A stretch of 51,283 bases of DNA, taken from NCBI GenBank assembly GCA_027488195.1, contig JAIYCD010000177.1:1-51283 (forward strand), in the 5' to 3' direction. The notes beneath the pieces are model-generated. The model was not told the origin of the DNA and made no database searches. It saw only the letters and a program-made list of their open reading frames with translations. Below, one piece after another: positions 16,181 to 24,633 of the stretch. The DNA comes from Acetobacteraceae bacterium (GTDB lineage Bacteria; Pseudomonadota; Alphaproteobacteria; Acetobacterales; Acetobacteraceae). The stretch's first letter is position 1; the number at the start of each line of letters is the position of its first letter. A program made the position numbers and the translations under genes.

Positions 16181-17580
16181 CTCAACCCGCCGCCCTCGCG
16201 GTTCGAGAGCGTCACCTCGCCGCCATGCGCGCGCAGGATGCTGCGCGCGATGGTGAGGCCGAGGCCGGTACCGCCCGTCTCGCGGTTGCGGCTGCCCTCG
16301 ACGCGATGGAAGGGCTGGAACACCGCCTCCTGCTCCGTCTCGGGGATGCCGGGCCCGTCATCATCCACGGTCAGCACCGCGCCACGGTCGCGCTGCTCCA
16401 GCGTGAGCCGCGCCGCATCCCCGTACTTCAGCGCATTGCCGACAAGGTTTGCCAGCGCCCGCTTCATGGCCACGGGGCGCAATTGCAGCACCAGGTGCTC
16501 CGGCCCCGCATAGGCGATGCTGGAGGCGCGCTCTGGCGCCGCATCCCCCGCCTCATCCAGCACGGTGCGCACGAGGCTGGCCAGATCCACCGCACCCGCC
16601 GGCTCATTCGCCGCATCGTCGCGCGCGAAGGTCAGCGTGGCGGCGATCATCGCCTCCATCTCGGCGAGGTCCGCCAGCATCTTCGCGCGCTGCTCGTCAT
16701 CGTCGAGGAATTCGGCGCGCAGGCGCAGCCGCGTGATGGGCGTGCGCAGGTCGTGGCTGATGGCCGCCAGCATCTGCGTCCGGTCGGCCACGAAGCGGCG
16801 GATGTTGCTGGCCATGGTGTTGAAGGCCGCCGCCGCGGTCGCGACCTCGCGCGGGCCGTTCTCGGGCAAAGGCGGCGCATTCACGCCGCGGCCCAGCCGC
16901 TCGGCGGCGGCGGCGAGGTCCGTCACAGGCCGCGTCAGCCGCCGCACCGCCCACCAGGTCATCAGGGCCGCGGCGAGCGACATGGCGAGGAAGGCGACCA
17001 GGAAATTGTCGGAATGCCAGGGCCGGGGGGCCGGCATGCGGATGGTCAGGTTCAGCCAGCCCTGGTCCGGGAAGCGCATCGAGACGGCGAAGCTGCTGCG
17101 ATTGAGCGCGCCCGAATGCACCTCGATCGGCCGGAAGCGGCGGGGCGGCGGGGGCAGGCCACCGCCATCCAGGCGGAAGGCCCCTGGCGGGGGGCGCGGC
17201 GGCCCGTCGCCATCCGGCCGGGGCCGTGGCGGCGGGGGCGGCGGGGGCGGGGCGGCGTCCAGCCGGAACCAATTCGCCAGCGGCAGCGGCACAAGCGGCA
17301 GCCCAGGCGGCAGGGTCGAATGCGCGTCATAGGTGGCGCCGAGCGTGGAGGGCAGTTCAGCCTCGGCCAGGATGGCGGCCCGGCGCTCGGGCGGGGCCGT
17401 CACCAGCGCGCGCCACAGGCTGAAGACGCGCAGCGCCGTCTCCCGCGCCTCCGCCGCGCGCTGCAATTCCACGCGGTCGAAGGCATGGATGGTCAGCCCC
17501 ACCGCCTGCACCACCATCAGCCCGAGGATCAGGACCAGCGCGGTGCGGCCGGCGAGGCTGCACGGCCAGAGCCGCCTCAT
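16156..17580 (-). CDS. Sensor histidine kinase (EnvZ-like, HAMP) with proline-rich sensor region
   Basis: Membrane sensor kinase, 474 residues. TM1 is about 11-31 and TM2 about 193-212, followed by HAMP. The phosphorylated His276 lies in AISHDLRTPITRL. The N-box is NLVGNALKYG, with G1 DDDGPGIP and G2 GGTGLGL. The periplasmic part carries an unusual proline-rich stretch at about 109-151, including eight consecutive prolines, and it looks poorly conserved. Its start overlaps the regulator gene by 4 bp (ATGA), so the two form one operon. The signal is unknown. Confidence 0.93.
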   Translation of the reverse strand: MRRLWPCSLAGRTALVLILGLMVVQAVGLTIHAFDRVELQRAAEARETALRVFSLWRALVTAPPERRAAILAEAELPSTLGATYDAHSTLPPGLPLVPLPLANWFRLDAAPPPPPPPPRPRPDGDGPPRPPPGAFRLDGGGLPPPPRRFRPIEVHSGALNRSSFAVSMRFPDQGWLNLTIRMPAPRPWHSDNFLVAFLAMSLAAALMTWWAVRRLTRPVTDLAAAAERLGRGVNAPPLPENGPREVATAAAAFNTMASNIRRFVADRTQMLAAISHDLRTPITRLRLRAEFLDDDEQRAKMLADLAEMEAMIAATLTFARDDAANEPAGAVDLASLVRTVLDEAGDAAPERASSIAYAGPEHLVLQLRPVAMKRALANLVGNALKYGDAARLTLEQRDRGAVLTVDDDGPGIPETEQEAVFQPFHRVEGSRNRETGGTGLGLTIARSILRAHGGEVTLSNREGGGLRVVARLPG

Positions 17581-18329
17581 TCGGCGGCGCGCTCGGACGG
17601 GGTCGCGCCCCGTTCCACCGTGGCGGAGAGCACATAGCCGCCGCCGCGCACCGTCTTGATGACCGAGGGGTTGCGCCCGTCATCCTCCAGCTTGCGCCGG
17701 AGGCGTGAGACCGCGACGTCGATCGCGCGGTCGAAGGGGCCGGGCTGGCGGTTGTGCAGCAGGTCCATCAGCATGTCGCGCGTCAGCACGCGGTTCGGGC
17801 GCTCCAGCAGCGTGGTCAGCAACTCGTATTCGCCGCCGGTGAGCGGCACCTCGGCCCCTTGCGGGTTCACCAGGCGGCGGCGGGCGGGCTCCAGGAGCCA
17901 GCCGGCGAAGCTGATCTGGGCACTCGCATCCTCGCTGGTCTGGGCCGCCGCCTGCGCGCCTTCGGCGCGGCGCAGCACGGCGCGGATGCGGGCCAGCAAT
18001 TCGCGGGGGTTGAAGGGCTTGGCCATGTAGTCATCGGCGCCCAGCTCCAGGCCCACGATGCGGTCCGTCTCCTCGCCCATCGCCGTCAGCATGACGATCG
18101 GGATGTTCGACTGCCCGCGCAGCCAGCGCGCGACATCGAGCCCCGATTCCCCCGGCAGCATCAGGTCCAGCACCACCAGGCTGTAGCGCGCGAGCGGCCA
18201 GACCTTGCGCAATTCGCGCGCGTCCCGGGCGAGCGTGACGCGCAGGCCCTGCTTCTCCAGGAATTTCCCGAGAAGCTCCCGGATCTCACGGTCATCATCG
18301 AGGATAAGGATATGTGGTGCGGGTTCCAT
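17577..18329 (-). CDS. OmpR-family response regulator
   Basis: 250-residue regulator. The receiver domain has the acidic pair DDD (11-13), phospho-acceptor Asp55 in VVLDLMLPG and Lys104 in YMAKPFNP. It is followed by a winged-helix DNA-binding domain ending in VIKTVRGGGYVLSA. It is the first gene of the pair with the histidine kinase. No Shine-Dalgarno is visible; instead a TACAAT box ends 7 bases before the ATG, which suggests a leaderless transcript. An 8-bp direct repeat upstream could be an autoregulatory site. Confidence 0.95.
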   Translation of the reverse strand: MEPAPHILILDDDREIRELLGKFLEKQGLRVTLARDARELRKVWPLARYSLVVLDLMLPGESGLDVARWLRGQSNIPIVMLTAMGEETDRIVGLELGADDYMAKPFNPRELLARIRAVLRRAEGAQAAAQTSEDASAQISFAGWLLEPARRRLVNPQGAEVPLTGGEYELLTTLLERPNRVLTRDMLMDLLHNRQPGPFDRAIDVAVSRLRRKLEDDGRNPSVIKTVRGGGYVLSATVERGATPSERAAE

Positions 18330-18379
18330 GGCAGAGATTGTAACAGCCGCCCCCGTATCAGTCCGTCGCCAATTGTAAC
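18330..18379 (-). promoter_or_regulatory. Probable leaderless promoter and direct repeat upstream of the response regulator
   Basis: On the minus strand TACAAT ends 7 bases before the ATG, which would put the transcription start at the ATG. The octamer ATTGTAAC (plus strand) occurs at 18337-18344 and again at 18372-18379, 35 bp apart in the same direction. The upstream copy may be a regulator site or a second -10 box. Confidence 0.45.
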
Positions 18380-18400
18380 GGAACGGATATCGGCCCCGTC

Positions 18401-18482
18401 GTCGCGGCCCAAAGGGCCGAGCGCGCGACCGCGCGCCGCGGCGCATGCCGCGAAGCCAAGGCGGCCCGCCCGGCATCTGAGG
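18401..18482 (-). repeat. Element A unit 3 (3' of the SDR gene)
   Basis: Minus-strand reading gives CCCCTCAGATGCCGGGCGG, CTTGGCTTCG, hairpin CGCGGC-ATGC-GCCGCG (18437-18452), GCGCGC/GCGCGC (18421-18436) and GGCCC-TTT-GGGCC (18406-18418). The hairpin order differs slightly from other units, but the anchors and orientation are the same. A separate terminator-like hairpin lies between it and the SDR stop. Confidence 0.6.
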
Positions 18483-18507
18483 GGCACGAAGGCGCTTCCT
18501 TCGTGCC
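18483..18507 (-). terminator. Terminator-like hairpin after the SDR gene
   Basis: Perfect 10-bp stem GGCACGAAGG / CCTTCGTGCC with a 5-base loop, starting 8 bases past the SDR stop. It lacks a T run, so termination efficiency is uncertain. Confidence 0.6.
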
Positions 18508-18514
18508 GTCGGAA

Positions 18515-19267
18515 TCAGTGGGGGAAGCGCCTGGTCCCGCCATCCACATGGATCACCTGGCCCGTGATGTAATGCGCGAGCGGTGAGGCCAGGAAGGTCG
18601 CCAGCACCGCCAGGTCCCGCGCCTCTCCGATATAGCCGACGGGCACCTGGGCCTCCGCCCAGGCGCGGCGCGCCTCCTCATTGGGCAGGATCCGCTGGTC
18701 GATCTGCTCGGAGCGGATGCGCCCGGGCGGGATGGAATTGACCGTGATGCCGTCCCGCCCGAGCGTCCGGCTCAGCGCCTTGGCCCAGATATGCACGGCG
18801 CCATTGGGGGCATTGGCGGCATTGATCATCCAGGCCTCGTCCTGGCCGGTCAGGTTGATGATGCGGCCGAATTTCTCGGCCTGCATCATCGGCACCAATG
18901 CGTGGGTGATGCGGCGGCCGGCGTGGAAATTGATCTCCATCGCGTCCATCCAGGCCTCGTCCGAGCCCAGCCCCTCCTGCGGGCGTGAGGAGCCGGCATT
19001 GTTCACCAGGATGTCGCAGCGGCCGAAGCGGGCCTGCATGGCGTCCCGGATGCGCTCGCCCGCATCCTTCGCCGTGAAGTCCTGCTCGATGATGAGCGGC
19101 TCCGCACTCGCCGGCAGCTCGGCGGCGAGGCTCTCCAGCAGCGGGCGGCGGCGCGCGAGGATGGCGAGGCGGCAGCCCTCGGCCGCCAATTCCTTCGCGA
19201 TGGCGCGGCCGAGGCCCGCGGAAGCGCCGGTGACCAGCGCCACCTTGCCCTGCAATTGAAGATCCAT
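18515..19267 (-). CDS. SDR-family oxidoreductase with His in place of the catalytic Tyr
   Basis: 250-residue Rossmann-fold protein. TGASAGLG (13-20) binds the dinucleotide, NNAG (89-92) is present, and the C-terminus VIHVDGGTRRFPH is typical of classical SDRs. The YxxxK active site reads HIWAK: His159 replaces Tyr and Lys163 is kept. The usual Ser position is near Thr140, with a longer loop before the His. It may therefore be an inactive or altered-chemistry SDR. It lies downstream of the tctA-like terminator, so it is probably transcribed separately, but belongs to the same neighbourhood as the transporter genes. Confidence 0.85.
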   Translation of the reverse strand: MDLQLQGKVALVTGASAGLGRAIAKELAAEGCRLAILARRRPLLESLAAELPASAEPLIIEQDFTAKDAGERIRDAMQARFGRCDILVNNAGSSRPQEGLGSDEAWMDAMEINFHAGRRITHALVPMMQAEKFGRIINLTGQDEAWMINAANAPNGAVHIWAKALSRTLGRDGITVNSIPPGRIRSEQIDQRILPNEEARRAWAEAQVPVGYIGEARDLAVLATFLASPLAHYITGQVIHVDGGTRRFPH

Positions 19268-19285
19268 CCGGACGAACTCCCAAAA

Positions 19286-19319
19286 CGAAAAAACGCCGCG
19301 GAGGTTGCCCTCCGCGGCG
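19286..19319 (-). terminator. Rho-independent terminator of the TctB-TctA operon
   Basis: Perfect 11-bp GC stem (19294-19304 with 19309-19319, 4-base loop). On the minus strand it is followed by TTTTTTCG. It lies 40 bp past the tctA-like stop codon. Confidence 0.92.
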
Positions 19320-19359
19320 CGTTTCGGGAAGTGCGTCCCGCCTTACTCGGCCAGAGGCC

Positions 19360-20862
19360 CTACTCTGCGAGAGCCTTGTCCTTGCCCTTGCGGACGTTCG
19401 GCAGAAGCATCAGCGCCAGCGCGACGACCGCGATTCCCAGCATGGTCGCCGAGATCGGCCGCTGGATGAACACCGCCCAGTCGCCGCGCGAAAGCAGCAT
19501 GGCGCGGCGCAGGTGCTCCTCCATCATCGGGCCAAGCACGAAGCCGATCAGCAGCGGCGCCGGCTCCAGCTTCAGCTTCGAGCACATGTAGCCGAACACG
19601 GTGAACAGCACGGTCATGTACACGTCGAACACGTTGTTGTTCAGCGAGTAGACGCCGATGCAGCAGAACACCAGGATCGACGGATACAGGAAGCGGTAGG
19701 GCACCTGCAGCAGCTTCACCCACATGCCGATCATCGGCAGGTTGATGACGAGCAGCATGAGGTTGCCGATCCACATCGAGGCGATGAGGCCCCAGAACAG
19801 GTCGGGCTGCGCTTCCACCATGCGCGGGCCGGGCTGGATGCCCTGGATGATCAGCGCGCCCACCATCAGCGCCATCACGGCGTTGGAGGGGATGCCCAGC
19901 GTCAGCAGCGGGATGAAGCTGGTCTGCGCCGCGGCGTTGTTGGCGGCCTCGGGGCCGGCCACGCCTTCGATGGCGCCGGTGCCGAACAGGTGCCTGCCCT
20001 TCGACATCTTCCGCTCCATCATGTAGGAGCCGAAGGCCGCGAGCGAGGCGCCACCACCCGGCAGGATGCCGAGGAAGGAGCCGACGACGGTGCCGCGGAG
20101 CACGGCGGGCGTGGCCCGCTTGAACTCCTCCTTGGTCAGCCAGAGCGAGCCCACCTTGGAGCTGAGCACCGAGCGCGATTCCGGGCGCTCCAGGTTCAGG
20201 ATGATCTCGGCGATGCCGAACATGCCCATGGCGATGGGCACGAAGCCGATGCCGTCCGACAGTTCAGGAATGCCGAAGGTGAAGCGCTGCTGGCCGGTCT
20301 GCACGTCGGTGCCGACGAGACCCAGCGCCACGCCCAGCACCACCATGCCGACCGCCTTGATGATCGAGCCCTGCGCGAGCACGCAGGCGATGATCAGGCC
20401 TAGTAGCATGAGTGAGAAGTAATCCGCCGGACCGAAACTCAACGCCACCTGCGTCAGCAGCGGGCCCGAGGCGGCGACCAGGATGGTGGCGATCGAGCCC
20501 GCGAAGAAGGAGCCGAGTGCCGCGGTGGCGAGTGCCGCCCCCGCGCGCCCATTGCGCGCCATCTTGTAGCCTTCGAGCGTGGTGACGACCGATGACACCT
20601 CACCCGGCAGGTTCAGCAGGATGGCCGTGGTCGAGCCACCATACTGCGCGCCGTAGAAGATGCCCGCCAGCATGATGATGGCGGTGGTGGCCGGCAGGCC
20701 GAAGGTGATCGGCAGCAGCAGCGAGATCGTCGCCACCGGGCCGATGCCCGGCAGCACGCCGATGGCGGTGCCGATCAGCGCGCCCAGCAGCGCGAAGCTG
20801 ATGTTCTGCAGGGAGAGCGCAACGCCGAAGCCATGCGCGAGGTTGGTGAGAAGAAGTTCCAT
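19360..20862 (-). CDS. Tripartite tricarboxylate transporter, large permease (TctA family)
   Basis: Large membrane subunit of a solute-binding-protein-dependent secondary transporter for organic acids. 500 residues with about 12 hydrophobic segments. The duplicated family motifs are GVLPGIGPVATISLLLP with YGAQYGGSTTAILLNLPGE in the N-terminal half, and GILPGGGASLAAFGSY with LTLGIPSNAVMALMVGAL in the second half. It lies 23 bp after the TctB-like gene, with the Bug receptor next upstream, giving the order C-B-A in one direction. A strong terminator follows. The substrate is probably a carboxylate but is not evident. Confidence 0.95.
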   Translation of the reverse strand: MELLLTNLAHGFGVALSLQNISFALLGALIGTAIGVLPGIGPVATISLLLPITFGLPATTAIIMLAGIFYGAQYGGSTTAILLNLPGEVSSVVTTLEGYKMARNGRAGAALATAALGSFFAGSIATILVAASGPLLTQVALSFGPADYFSLMLLGLIIACVLAQGSIIKAVGMVVLGVALGLVGTDVQTGQQRFTFGIPELSDGIGFVPIAMGMFGIAEIILNLERPESRSVLSSKVGSLWLTKEEFKRATPAVLRGTVVGSFLGILPGGGASLAAFGSYMMERKMSKGRHLFGTGAIEGVAGPEAANNAAAQTSFIPLLTLGIPSNAVMALMVGALIIQGIQPGPRMVEAQPDLFWGLIASMWIGNLMLLVINLPMIGMWVKLLQVPYRFLYPSILVFCCIGVYSLNNNVFDVYMTVLFTVFGYMCSKLKLEPAPLLIGFVLGPMMEEHLRRAMLLSRGDWAVFIQRPISATMLGIAVVALALMLLPNVRKGKDKALAE

Positions 20863-20885
20863 GGTCGCTATTCCCTATCCCGTTC

Positions 20886-21488
20886 TCAGCTCTGCGGCCA
20901 CAGATTCACGCGGATATCCAATTCGTAGATGAAGACCCACCAGCACAGCACCAGCAGGAAGACCAAGAGCCCCGCCACGCCCTTCTTGGTGTGGGTGTGT
21001 TCGGCCGCGCAGGAGACGAGGATCACCGCGGTGAGCGCGGCGAAGAAGCCGCCCTTCTCCAGGATGAGGCCAAAGAGCGCGACGGCCGCGCAGATGATCG
21101 CCAGCAGCTTCCACCCGGCCGAGATCGCCATCACGAGGAAGCCCACGGTGATGCCGATGCCAACGGCGTTATAGGTCTGGCCGAAGAAGCCCCAGACGAG
21201 CGGGGAGAACTTCCAGGCGAGCGTGCCGGCCGCGATGCCCAGCACCAGCGCGCCGACATCCATGCCGGTCCATTTCTCGAGCGGGTCCGGCCCGCTGAAC
21301 AGGCTGAAGAAGACCACGAGCGCGCCAAGGCCCCCCTGGATGTAGAAGACCATCATCGGCATGTAGCCCGGGCCCATGCGCCGCGCCGAGCCGAGGCTGT
21401 GATCCTGGTTGAGATACAGCCCGACAAGCGCCACCAGCACCAGGAAGATGCCGGAAGCCAAGTCTTTGGCGTTGATCTTCACCTGCAT
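20886..21488 (-). CDS. Tripartite tricarboxylate transporter, small permease (TctB family)
   Basis: Small membrane subunit, 200 residues, with four to five hydrophobic segments. RRMGPGYMPM in the first loop is the typical TctB signature, and the C-terminus ends ELDIRVNLWPQS. Start 21488 (MQVKINAKD) follows GGGGAG eight bases upstream; the longer ORF start at 21545 has no family sequence. It is between the Bug receptor (91-bp gap) and the large permease (23 bp). Confidence 0.9.
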   Translation of the reverse strand: MQVKINAKDLASGIFLVLVALVGLYLNQDHSLGSARRMGPGYMPMMVFYIQGGLGALVVFFSLFSGPDPLEKWTGMDVGALVLGIAAGTLAWKFSPLVWGFFGQTYNAVGIGITVGFLVMAISAGWKLLAIICAAVALFGLILEKGGFFAALTAVILVSCAAEHTHTKKGVAGLLVFLLVLCWWVFIYELDIRVNLWPQS

Positions 21489-21579
21489 AAAGTCGAACTC
21501 CCCATCGTCTGCCCGGACCTTCCGGCATTTCGAACAAACTGCCAAGCGCCAAGCGCGCCCGAGATCATAGTCTTACGAA

Positions 21580-22554
21580 TCAGTCAGGTTGTGCGCCACT
21601 TTCGCGAACCAGCGCAGCCCAGCTGGAAACCTCCGCCATGACAAAAGCCGCATATTCCTCGGGCGAAAACTCGCCCGGCGTGCCGCCGATTTCAGCAAAG
21701 CGCGCACGGATCTCCGCCGAGGCCAGAATGGCCCGCACCTCGCGCGAGAGGCGCTCAACCACGGGTTGCGGCATCCGCGCCGGGCCGGAAAGCCCGAACC
21801 AGGAGCTGGTGACGAGGTCGTAACCCTGCTCGCGCAGCGTCGGCACATCGGGGAAGGAGGGGTGGCGCTCGGCACTGCTCATCGCCACCGCGCGCACGCT
21901 GCCCTGGCGGATATGCGAGGCGGCGGAGGGAAGGCTGTCGCTCATCAGCGGCACCTGGCCGCCGATCACGGCCGTCATCGCAGGCCCCGCGCCACGGAAG
22001 GGAATGTGGTTGATCTCGCGCCCCAGGATCTGCCCCATGCGAACGATCAGCAGGTGGTTCGAGCTGCCGGCGCCGCTGCTCGCCATGTCCAGCCCGCGCG
22101 GGCTCTGGCGATGGATGCGCGCGAAATCCGCCATGCTGGAAATGCCCGAGCGCGGGTTCGCGACAAACACCGAGGGGTTCAGCGTCAGCAGCGCGACATG
22201 GCTGAAATCGCGCACCGCGTCATAGCGCACATTCGTGTAGAGCGAGGGCGAGATGCCATGGCTCGCTATGTTCGAGAGCACGAGGGTATAGCCATCGGGT
22301 GCCGCCTGCGCCGCCATCAGGCTGCCCACCGTCGCACCCGCGCCGGGCCGGTTCTCGATGATGATGGGCTGGCCCAGCCGCTCCTGCAGGGGTGTCGCCA
22401 CCAGCCGCGCGATGAGGTCGGTCGTGCCGCCGGGCGCGAAGGGAACGATGAGGCGGATGGGCTGCGCCGGCCAGGCCTGCGCGAGCGCGGGCGTCGCCAT
22501 CGGCGACAGGCCCACGGCCATGAACGCATGGCGGCGCGACAGCTTCCCGAACAT
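21580..22554 (-). CDS. Bug-family periplasmic solute receptor (TctC type)
   Basis: 324-residue extracytoplasmic receptor, expected to bind the carboxylate or amide substrate for the TctAB-like permease. It has an N-terminal export signal (MFGKLSRRHAF to ATPALAQAWP). Family motifs are IRLIVPFAPGGTTD, GQPIIIENRPGAG and HIPFRGAGPAM. Start 22554 is the Met before the signal. It is divergent from the M20 hydrolase gene across 139 bp, which suggests shared regulation of uptake and breakdown. Confidence 0.93.
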   Translation of the reverse strand: MFGKLSRRHAFMAVGLSPMATPALAQAWPAQPIRLIVPFAPGGTTDLIARLVATPLQERLGQPIIIENRPGAGATVGSLMAAQAAPDGYTLVLSNIASHGISPSLYTNVRYDAVRDFSHVALLTLNPSVFVANPRSGISSMADFARIHRQSPRGLDMASSGAGSSNHLLIVRMGQILGREINHIPFRGAGPAMTAVIGGQVPLMSDSLPSAASHIRQGSVRAVAMSSAERHPSFPDVPTLREQGYDLVTSSWFGLSGPARMPQPVVERLSREVRAILASAEIRARFAEIGGTPGEFSPEEYAAFVMAEVSSWAALVRESGAQPD

Positions 22555-22693
22555 CCTGCACCCCCGCTTTGTGGCCTGATCAAGGCACATCGTTGACGGC
22601 GCTATGGCATGCGGCCCGGCCCCTCGCAAGTCGCATGGCTGGACAGCCCATGAGGCGGGATGGAGGATGCGGCACCGCAGCAAGGCGAGGCAC

Positions 22694-23869
22694 ATGCTCA
22701 CCAACGATCCCGAAACCCGCATCCGCGAACAGGCCGCCGCGCTCGAGCCCCGCCTGATCGAGCTCAGGCGCGACATCCACAGCCATCCCGAACTCGCCTT
22801 CGAGGAGGTGCGCACCGCCGGCATCGTCGCCGCCGAACTCACGCGCATGGGCATCTCGCACCGCACCGGCGTGGGCCGCACCGGCGTCGTCGGCGTGATC
22901 GAGGGCGCGCGCCCCGGCCCCACGCTGGCGCTGCGCGCCGACATGGACGCCCTGCCCATCCATGAGGAAACCGGCCAGCCCTTCGCGAGCAGGCTGGATG
23001 GCAAGATGCACGCCTGCGGGCATGACATCCACACCGTCACCCTGCTGGGCGCGGCCGAGATCCTGAACGGCCTGCGCGAGAACCTCGCCGGCCGCATCGT
23101 CCTGATCTTCCAGCCGGCGGAGGAGGTGCTGGAAGGTGCGCCGGCCATGATCGCCGATGGTGCCGCGGATGGCATCGACATGGCGATCGGCTTCCACAAC
23201 CACCCGGACAAGCCGGTCGGCACCTTCGGCTTCGTGCGCGGCCCCTCGCTGGCCGCCTCCGACCGCTTCGACATCATCCTGCGCGGCAAGTCGGGCCATG
23301 CGGCGCATCCCTACGCGGCGGTGGACCCGATCGTGGGCGCGGCCCACCTCATCACCCAGTTGCAGACGGTGGTGAGCCGCGAGCAGAAGCCGCTGCATCC
23401 CTGCGTCGTCACGGTCGGCATGTTCCAGGCCGGCACGACCTACAACATCATCCCCGAGCGCGTTCACCTGAAGGGCACTGTCCGCACCCTGCACGCCGAG
23501 GCGCGGGACGTGGCGGAAAATGCCATCCGCCGCCTGGTCGAGCACACCGCCGCCGCGATGCGCATGGAGGCCACCATCACCTATCGCCGCATGGTGGCGA
23601 GCCTGGTGAATGACGACCGCGTGCTGGAACCCGCCATCGCGGCCGTCCGCGCCCATTTCGGCGAGGTGGTGCATGAGGGCACGCCCTCCATGGGCGCTGA
23701 GGATTTTTCTGCGTTCGCCGAGCGGGTTCCGGCCTTCCACCTCGGCGTCGGCGCCGGCGCGCCGGGGCGCGACGACAAGCTGCACAATGCCAACTACCAG
23801 CCGGATGAGCGGTGCATCGCGCTCGGCGTGCAGGCGCTCTCCCGCATCGCCGTGGACATGCTGGCATGA
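22694..23869 (+). CDS. M20-family amidohydrolase (hippurate/N-acyl amino acid hydrolase-like)
   Basis: 391-residue metallohydrolase. Metal and catalytic motifs are LRADMDALPI (Asp84 to Leu88 region), MHACGHDIHT (Cys108, His110) and the general base pair PAEE (143-144). The dimerisation domain opens with GKSGHAAHPYAAVDP. These fit the ArgE/IAA-Leu/hippurate hydrolase group, which cuts N-acyl amino acids. Start 22694 has AAGGCGAGG just upstream. It is first in an operon with creatininase- and ketopantoate-reductase-like genes through 4-bp overlaps. Confidence 0.92.
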   Translation: MLTNDPETRIREQAAALEPRLIELRRDIHSHPELAFEEVRTAGIVAAELTRMGISHRTGVGRTGVVGVIEGARPGPTLALRADMDALPIHEETGQPFASRLDGKMHACGHDIHTVTLLGAAEILNGLRENLAGRIVLIFQPAEEVLEGAPAMIADGAADGIDMAIGFHNHPDKPVGTFGFVRGPSLAASDRFDIILRGKSGHAAHPYAAVDPIVGAAHLITQLQTVVSREQKPLHPCVVTVGMFQAGTTYNIIPERVHLKGTVRTLHAEARDVAENAIRRLVEHTAAAMRMEATITYRRMVASLVNDDRVLEPAIAAVRAHFGEVVHEGTPSMGAEDFSAFAERVPAFHLGVGAGAPGRDDKLHNANYQPDERCIALGVQALSRIAVDMLA

Positions 23870-24633
23870 GGATCGCGGAGCTTCCGGCGCCCGAGGTCGC
23901 GGCACGCCTCGCCGAGGGCCATGCCGTGCTGCTGCCGATGGGCAGCACCGAGACGCATGGCCCTGCGCTTCCGATGGGCGACTACCTGCTGGCCGAGGGG
24001 ATCGCGATGCGCATCGCGCGCTCCGCGGGGGAGGCGCTGGTGGCGCCACCCATCCCCTTCGGCGGCGCGGATTTCTTTCGCGGCGTGCCGGGCGGCGTGG
24101 CGCTCAGCACGCCCACGCTGACGGCCCTGGTCACGGAAATCCTGGTGGCGCTGCATGATGGCGGCGCGCGCCGCATCCTCATCGTCAACGGCCATGGCGG
24201 GAACATCCCGGCCATCGAGGATGCGCAGCGCACGCTGCGCCGCAGCCACGGCATCATCATCCCCGTGCTGCACCTCTGGAAGACAGCGGGCGCCTGGCAG
24301 GTGGAGCTGGGCGGCTCGGCCGACGCGCTGGGCCATGGCGGTGACCCTGTGGCCTCGGTGGCGCTGCATCTCCATCCCGAGCTTTGCCAGCCGGCCCTGC
24401 TGCGGATGCGCGCGGCCCCTTCGCCTTTTCTCGGCCTGCCGGTCAGCGGCTTCGGCACGGTCCAGGCGGAAGGCGTGGATTTCGGCATGCCCATCGAATT
24501 GCCGGAAATCGCGCCCGGCGGCGTGCAGGCGAAGGATCCCTCCGGCGCCAATCCGGAACTCGGCGCGCGCATTGTGGCGCGCCATGTCGCTGCTGCCACC
24601 GCGCTGCTGGCAGCCATGAAGAACCCCGCATGA
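23866..24633 (+). CDS. Creatininase-family protein
   Basis: 255-residue metal-dependent hydrolase of the creatininase/formamide amidohydrolase fold. GSTETHGPALPMGDY supplies Glu29, His31 and Asp39, and VNGHGGN supplies His110, matching the binuclear-site pattern. Members open creatinine-like lactams or hydrolyse other cyclic amides and formamides; the substrate here is unknown. The start overlaps the M20 stop (ATGA), and its own stop overlaps the next start, so translation is probably coupled. Confidence 0.88.
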   Translation: MRIAELPAPEVAARLAEGHAVLLPMGSTETHGPALPMGDYLLAEGIAMRIARSAGEALVAPPIPFGGADFFRGVPGGVALSTPTLTALVTEILVALHDGGARRILIVNGHGGNIPAIEDAQRTLRRSHGIIIPVLHLWKTAGAWQVELGGSADALGHGGDPVASVALHLHPELCQPALLRMRAAPSPFLGLPVSGFGTVQAEGVDFGMPIELPEIAPGGVQAKDPSGANPELGARIVARHVAAATALLAAMKNPA

